Shown one piece after another: positions 59,873 through 64,000 of a stretch of 64,000 nucleotides of DNA. Both the position numbers and the translations under genes were made by a program. The stretch's first letter is position 1, and every line of letters starts with the position of its first letter. The stretch is from contig JAYPEK010000020.1 of assembly GCA_038125725.1 (NCBI GenBank), positions 1-64,000 of the forward strand, read 5' to 3'. The stretch is from TMED8 sp038125725 (lineage in GTDB: Bacteria > Pseudomonadota > Alphaproteobacteria > Rhodospirillales > Casp-alpha2). The notes beneath the pieces are model-generated. The model made no database searches, was not told the DNA's origin, and saw nothing but the letters and a program-made list of their open reading frames with translations.

Positions 59873-61543
59873 ATGTCGGACCCCGGTCACATCCAAGCCC
59901 TTTGGTCGCGCGTCGAAAACGCCGAGGCCGTTGGGAATTGGCCCGAGGCCAAAGACGCCTACGACGAATTGGCCGCGCTGGTCGACCGCCATCCGGCCTT
60001 CATCACCCGCCATGCCATCGCCGTCATGCATGCCGGAGACCCGGCACGAGCCGCGACGATGACCAGGCGCGCCGCTCGCATGGCGCCGGACGCCCCTGGC
60101 ATCCTGCTGCAACTGGGAAAAATCTATGTCGCCCAGAAGCGCAATGCCGAAGCCGAAAAGACCTTTCGGAAAGTGCTCGAGTTGGCTCCGGACAGCGTTG
60201 AGGGATTACGCCGTCTGGCGCAGACGATCCAAATGGTTCAAGCCGGCCACGGCGAAGCCGAGGAGTTGTTGCTGCGCGCCAGCGAACTCGACCCGGAAGA
60301 CGTCGGGGTCTGGCAACAATTGGGGGCGATCTACGGGAACTATCCGGAACGCTACGATGAGGCCGAAGCGGCCTTTCAGCGCGCACTCAGTATCGAGCCG
60401 AATCTTCCCTCTTCCTATCACAACCTGGGCCTGCTGCGGCGTTTCCGGGCCGATCTGGATGAGGCCGAAAAACTGATCCGCAAGGCGGTCGCCCATTCGC
60501 CAAACGATTCCGGTTTCGCGTTCAGTCTCGGCAGTTGCCTGATGTTCAAGGAGGAAATGCAGGAATCGCTGCAATGGTTCCAGAAGTCGGCGGAACTGGA
60601 TGACGCCAACACAGCGGCAAAAGTCTATGCGGCATTTGCCATGTTCCTGCTTGGACGCATGCGCGATGGCTGGGTCCAGTACGAAAAACGGCTGGCGCTG
60701 AACGAACTCAAGGATCTCAACTATTCCCGCCCCAGATGGGATGGGGCGCCGCTTGAGGGCAAGACCCTTTTGCTGCTGCGTGAACAAGGGTACGGCGACA
60801 ACCTGCAGTTCGTCAGGTACGCGGAAATGGCTGCCGAACGCGGCGGCGAGGTCATCTTGCTGGCGCTGCCGCCACTACTCAGGCTGTTCAAATCGGTTCG
60901 TGGCGTTTCGTTCGTCACGCCGGCAACGCCGGAGCCCAAGTATTTCCATCGCTATTGCCCGTTGATGAGCCTGCCTTACGTGTTCGAAACGGACGAAAAT
61001 TCGGTCCCGGCAGAAGTGCCGTACCTGAGTGCCGAGCCGACGGACGTCGAGGCCTGGCGGAAACGCCTGGAGCCCTATCCCGGTTTGAAGGTCGGAATTG
61101 CCTGGCGCGGCAACCCGCAGCATACCAACGACCGCTTCCGCTCGACATCGCTCGAGGAAATGAGCCGTCTGCTGGATATCCCCGGCGTCACCTTTTTCTC
61201 GATGGTGATGAACCGTCCCGCGCACGAAGACCAATTGCCTGACGGCCTGGTCGATATCTCCGACGGGTTCAACGATTTCGCCGATACCGCGGCGGCGATC
61301 GAGAATCTCGATTTGGTGATCACCGTCGACACCTCGATCTGCCACCTGGCCGGAGCGCTGGCTCGGCCGGTATGGACGATGCTGGCACGCGGGCCGGATT
61401 TCCGCTGGGGCCTGGAGGGAACGACGACGCCTTGGTATCCGACGATGACGCTCTATCGCCAGACCGTGTTCGGCCAATGGTCGGACGTCTATGACCGTAT
61501 CGAGGCGGATTTACGGGCCATGGCGGAAGCCGCGGCCAACTGA
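59873..61543 (+). CDS. TPR protein with GT9-like domain, copy 1
   Basis: The 556-residue protein has TPR units in about residues 1-290 (PGILLQLGKIYVAQKRNAEAEKTF, VWQQLGAIYGNYPERYDEAEAAF, SSYHNLGLLRRFRADLDEAEKL), then a glycosyltransferase family 9-like domain (about 300-556) with REQGYGDNLQFVRYAEMAAE, VGIAWRGNPQHTNDRFRS and the donor-site segment VITVDTSICHLAGALARPVWTML. GT9 members are heptosyltransferase-like. The TPR part probably recognises flagellin. It is tail-to-tail with its paralogue on the other strand (6-base gap). Confidence 0.85.
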   Translation: MSDPGHIQALWSRVENAEAVGNWPEAKDAYDELAALVDRHPAFITRHAIAVMHAGDPARAATMTRRAARMAPDAPGILLQLGKIYVAQKRNAEAEKTFRKVLELAPDSVEGLRRLAQTIQMVQAGHGEAEELLLRASELDPEDVGVWQQLGAIYGNYPERYDEAEAAFQRALSIEPNLPSSYHNLGLLRRFRADLDEAEKLIRKAVAHSPNDSGFAFSLGSCLMFKEEMQESLQWFQKSAELDDANTAAKVYAAFAMFLLGRMRDGWVQYEKRLALNELKDLNYSRPRWDGAPLEGKTLLLLREQGYGDNLQFVRYAEMAAERGGEVILLALPPLLRLFKSVRGVSFVTPATPEPKYFHRYCPLMSLPYVFETDENSVPAEVPYLSAEPTDVEAWRKRLEPYPGLKVGIAWRGNPQHTNDRFRSTSLEEMSRLLDIPGVTFFSMVMNRPAHEDQLPDGLVDISDGFNDFADTAAAIENLDLVITVDTSICHLAGALARPVWTMLARGPDFRWGLEGTTTPWYPTMTLYRQTVFGQWSDVYDRIEADLRAMAEAAAN

Positions 61544-61549
61544 GTTTAC

Positions 61550-63352
61550 CTACGCGCCGTCGCGCAACTGCTCGATACCGGAACGGATTTCCGAAACAAC
61601 CGGCGCCCAATCGCCAATGTCGCTTTGGCGGATGAGCCGGACGCTCGCGTACCAAGGGGTGTCATCGCGCTCCAACATCCAACGCCAATCCGGAACCCGG
61701 GGGATCATCGCCCAACAGGGACGCCCCAGGGCGCCGGCAAGATGCACGGTGGAGGTATCGACGGAAACCACCAGATCGAGCGCCGCCATGATTGCCGCCG
61801 TATCGGCGAAGTCGTCGATATGCGCGCGCAGATCGACGACGCCATCGGGCGGCGCCGCATCGGCATCGACATTGAGGCTGAAGTAGGTGACCCCGTCGAG
61901 ATCGAGCAACGGCTGCAGCAGCGCCGGGTCGATGGACCGTTTCCAGTCCTCCTTGTGAGACGGCGAACCCCGCCAGTTCAAACCGATCTTCAGACCGGAT
62001 GCCCCGTCCAGAAGCGCGGCGGCAGCCGGCGGCGGCTCGCCGGCTTGCAGGTAAGCCTCTCCATCGACGTCGGTTTCCGATTGGATATGGAGGAAATGCG
62101 GCAGGCTCATCAACGGCGCCACGACATCGGCATCGGCTGGCTGCTCGCCGGGTGCGACGAACTCGATTTCACCAGCAAGCGTCTCGAGCAGGCGGCGGAG
62201 CGGCGGAGACGCCTCGAAAACCACTTTTCCGACGGCGCCCGCAAGCATCGGGGCGAAGCGGCAGAATTGAATGGTGTCGCCGAAACCCTGTTCCGCCAGC
62301 AGCAGGATCGAGCGCCCCGCCAGATCGCTGCCGTCCCACTGCGGCCGATTGCCGCGGTTGACGGGCGAAACGATATTAGAATCGAAGCGCCGCGCCTCGT
62401 ATTCGCTGAAACCATCGGCCCAGTCGCCTTGCAGCAACTTGATCATCGAGGCATTGGCACGCGCCGGCGCGAACTCTTCGGCCAGGCTGCGAGCCTCGCC
62501 GAAATGGCGCAAGGCATCGTCGTAGCGGCCGAATTCCTTCAAAACCGTGCCGACGAGATTGTGCGACGCGGCGTCCCCTGGCGCCAAGGCCAGGGCTTTC
62601 TCGGCGGCGATCAAGGCGGCATCCAGGTTGCCGAGAAGGCGTTCCGCGGTGGCCAAGCCCTTTAGTGCCTCGATCGCGTCGGGTTGGCGATCGCATGCGG
62701 CGGCAAAGACGTCCCGGGCACGACCGTTCTCGCCAACCATCAGTAGCGTATTTCCTAGGTTGGTCCGGATCGACGCGTTGTCCGGATCCGCCTCGACACC
62801 TTTGTTAAGAAAGCCTTGTGCTGCCTGCGCATCGCCCACCTGCGCCAGCCGGCAACCGAGGTCGTTGTTGGCCAGCGCATGCTGGTTATCGACTTCGAGA
62901 AGGCCGCGGAGCTGCGATTCGAACTCCGCCATTTCGCCGCGCGCCTGATGCACCCACGCCAACCGATAGCGGGCGTCGGTATCGCTCGGGTCGAGCCGCA
63001 CCACCTCGTTCAGGGCCCGCACGGCCCGCTTCAGACGGCCGCGCGCGGCGTAAACGAACCCCAAGTTTTTCTGGTAATTGGCGTTGGCGCCGTCGATTTC
63101 GACGGCATGGCGGAAATGCTTTTCCGCGCTGTCCAGATCGCCACGGCTGGAACAAATGACACCCAAGCCATTCAGCGCCTCGGCGTTCCGTGGGTCGATT
63201 TCGAGAATGCCCCGGAACACCTGTTCGGCGCCGTCGATATCTCCTTCCTCGACCGCTGCGACGCCGCGCGCCAATGCCGCCTTGACGACTTCAACAATCT
63301 GTTGCGGCGTGTACTCGGCAGTCGCTTTATCTTCGGGATCGGCGTCCGACAT
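61550..63352 (-). CDS. TPR protein with GT9-like domain, copy 2
   Basis: Start chosen at MSDADPEDKATAEY (63352); 600 residues. It has more TPR units than copy 1 (about 20-340, for example NAEALNGLGVICSSRGDLDSAEKHF and ASIRTNLGNTLLMVGENGRARDVF) and a GT9-like domain with AEQGFGDTIQFCRFAPMLAG, GLNWRGSPSHKEDW, and VVSVDTSTVHLAGALGRPCWAM. It pairs head-on with copy 1. Two TPR-GT9 proteins and one TPR-GT41-like protein in one locus suggests separate linkages or separate acceptors. An alternative TTG start lies at 63394, inside the flbT end. Confidence 0.82.
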   Translation of the reverse strand: MSDADPEDKATAEYTPQQIVEVVKAALARGVAAVEEGDIDGAEQVFRGILEIDPRNAEALNGLGVICSSRGDLDSAEKHFRHAVEIDGANANYQKNLGFVYAARGRLKRAVRALNEVVRLDPSDTDARYRLAWVHQARGEMAEFESQLRGLLEVDNQHALANNDLGCRLAQVGDAQAAQGFLNKGVEADPDNASIRTNLGNTLLMVGENGRARDVFAAACDRQPDAIEALKGLATAERLLGNLDAALIAAEKALALAPGDAASHNLVGTVLKEFGRYDDALRHFGEARSLAEEFAPARANASMIKLLQGDWADGFSEYEARRFDSNIVSPVNRGNRPQWDGSDLAGRSILLLAEQGFGDTIQFCRFAPMLAGAVGKVVFEASPPLRRLLETLAGEIEFVAPGEQPADADVVAPLMSLPHFLHIQSETDVDGEAYLQAGEPPPAAAALLDGASGLKIGLNWRGSPSHKEDWKRSIDPALLQPLLDLDGVTYFSLNVDADAAPPDGVVDLRAHIDDFADTAAIMAALDLVVSVDTSTVHLAGALGRPCWAMIPRVPDWRWMLERDDTPWYASVRLIRQSDIGDWAPVVSEIRSGIEQLRDGA

Positions 63353-63386
63353 GGTGTGAAAAGCCTTTCGCTCGCTAAAAGCGCCG

Positions 63387-63833
63387 TTATTCAACCATAT
63401 CGGCTTCGTCGGCCTCTGACATCGCCGCCAGCTTGGCCATGCCCTGGTGGAACAGGTTCAGGGTCTCCGCTTCGTGCGCGATCAAGCGCCGCACGCCTTT
63501 CAATCCCTTGTATAGATCACCCGATTCAACATTGTCCCGTATTTCATCGGCAATGCCCGTGGCACTCGGACAGGCGTTGACGAAATCGCGCAGATAGGTG
63601 TTGAACATCTTGGTGTAGTGATCGTGCTTTTCCGGAAACACGTAGGCGCATTGCAGCGCGAAGTAGACGCGCGCCGCCGGTGTCACGGCATCCTTTTCCG
63701 TCAACACTTCCTTGTCACGGAGAATGGTCGCGATGTTGTGCACCAGGATTTTCGCGTTCGGACCGATATTCTCGACCACCGCGCCATTGATGACCATTTT
63801 TTCGCCGGATTTGAAATCAAGCTTCAGCGGCAC
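63387..63833 (-). CDS. flbT: Flagellin regulator FlbT
   Basis: FlbT destabilises flagellin mRNA in Caulobacter and links assembly to flagellin translation; FlaF acts in the opposite direction. The 148-residue product begins with GTG (AGGA upstream): MPLKLDFKSGEKMVINGAVV, then ILVHNIATILRDKEVLTEKDAVTPAARVYFALQCAYV. This is the standard family core. It is the rightmost gene on the minus strand, upstream of the TPR-GT9 gene (34 bases), and may share a transcript with it. Confidence 0.93.
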   Translation of the reverse strand: MPLKLDFKSGEKMVINGAVVENIGPNAKILVHNIATILRDKEVLTEKDAVTPAARVYFALQCAYVFPEKHDHYTKMFNTYLRDFVNACPSATGIADEIRDNVESGDLYKGLKGVRRLIAHEAETLNLFHQGMAKLAAMSEADEADMVE

Positions 63834-63944
63834 TTAGGCGTTCCTTTCATTCGCTTTTCCGGACTGCCCGTCTTAGCCACCACCACCCTATGGCATTCCT
63901 ACGGACATTCAAGAATGACGAGGCGACTATATCAGATCATCGCA

Positions 63945-63961
63945 GGCAAACGAAATCCCAC
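63945..63961 (-). promoter_or_regulatory. Possible sigma-54 promoter of flbT
   Basis: On the minus strand GTGGGATTTCGTTTGCC has TGG, ten bases between GG and GC, and a perfect TTGC -12 box, but TGGGAT in place of TGGCAC. It lies about 110 bases upstream of the flbT start. Confidence 0.45.
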
Positions 63962-64000
63962 CCGAACTCTTAGCTCAGGTTGGCAAAAGACTTCCAAAGG

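Noticed and set aside
1..64000. tRNA, rRNA, CRISPR, insertion sequence or prophage signals
   Set aside because: No tRNA-like cloverleaf, direct-repeat array, transposase or integrase was seen anywhere in the window.

Overview
This window is high-GC chromosomal DNA from an alphaproteobacterium, most likely a Rhodospirillales-type marine or freshwater swimmer. The evidence is a set of flagellar regulators typical of that class (FliX, FlaF, FlbT), an alphaproteobacterial DksA-type protein, a FliM/FliL pair followed by a DUF6468 gene, and sigma-54-like promoters in front of flagellar genes. No tRNA, rRNA, CRISPR array, insertion sequence or integrase was seen. The window is essentially one flagellum-plus-glycosylation locus with an iron transporter set inside it.

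Layout. 1-7045: switch and rod/ring genes (DUF6468, fliM, fliL on minus; flgF-flgG-flgA-flgH on plus, closed by a strong terminator), then a dksA-like gene and fliX on minus. 7046-11227: a ferric-iron ABC transporter (fbpABC), preceded by a sigma-70-type promoter whose -35 box lies in a perfect palindrome. 11228-20566: a hook-type protein with a duplicated domain, flgI, a FlgJ-type rod-binding protein, a FlgN-like protein, flgK, a very large FlgL and a first FlaF. 20567-51077: about 30 kb of sugar-nucleotide and glycan-modification genes. These include a pseB/pseC/NeuB-like block, a fused SpsF-SpsG-type protein, a tightly coupled operon of split transketolase, SDR, ATP-grasp and GH57-like genes, a dTDP-sugar block (rmlABC, C-methyltransferase, aminotransferase, FdtA-like, two epimerases), a sulfotransferase-like gene, several methyltransferases and two tandem glycosyltransferases. 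A second FlaF sits inside this region. 51078-54325: a coiled-coil protein of unknown function, the flagellin and a third FlaF. 54326-63352: glycosyltransferases, including a Maf-type (DUF115) protein and three TPR-glycosyltransferase fusions. 63387-63833: flbT at the right edge.

How it works together. The first and third parts build the P-ring, L-ring, rod, hook and hook-filament junction. The 20.6-51 kb island appears to make one or more CMP-activated nonulosonate-like sugars and at least one dTDP-deoxysugar, then decorate them by methylation and possibly sulfation. The 54-63 kb block (Maf plus TPR-glycosyltransferases) is well placed to attach them to flagellin, while FlaF/FlbT control flagellin synthesis. 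The most unusual part is 28965-37459, seven translationally coupled genes whose combination I do not recognise as a described pathway. The functional assignments are from motifs and context only; the glycan product is inference.
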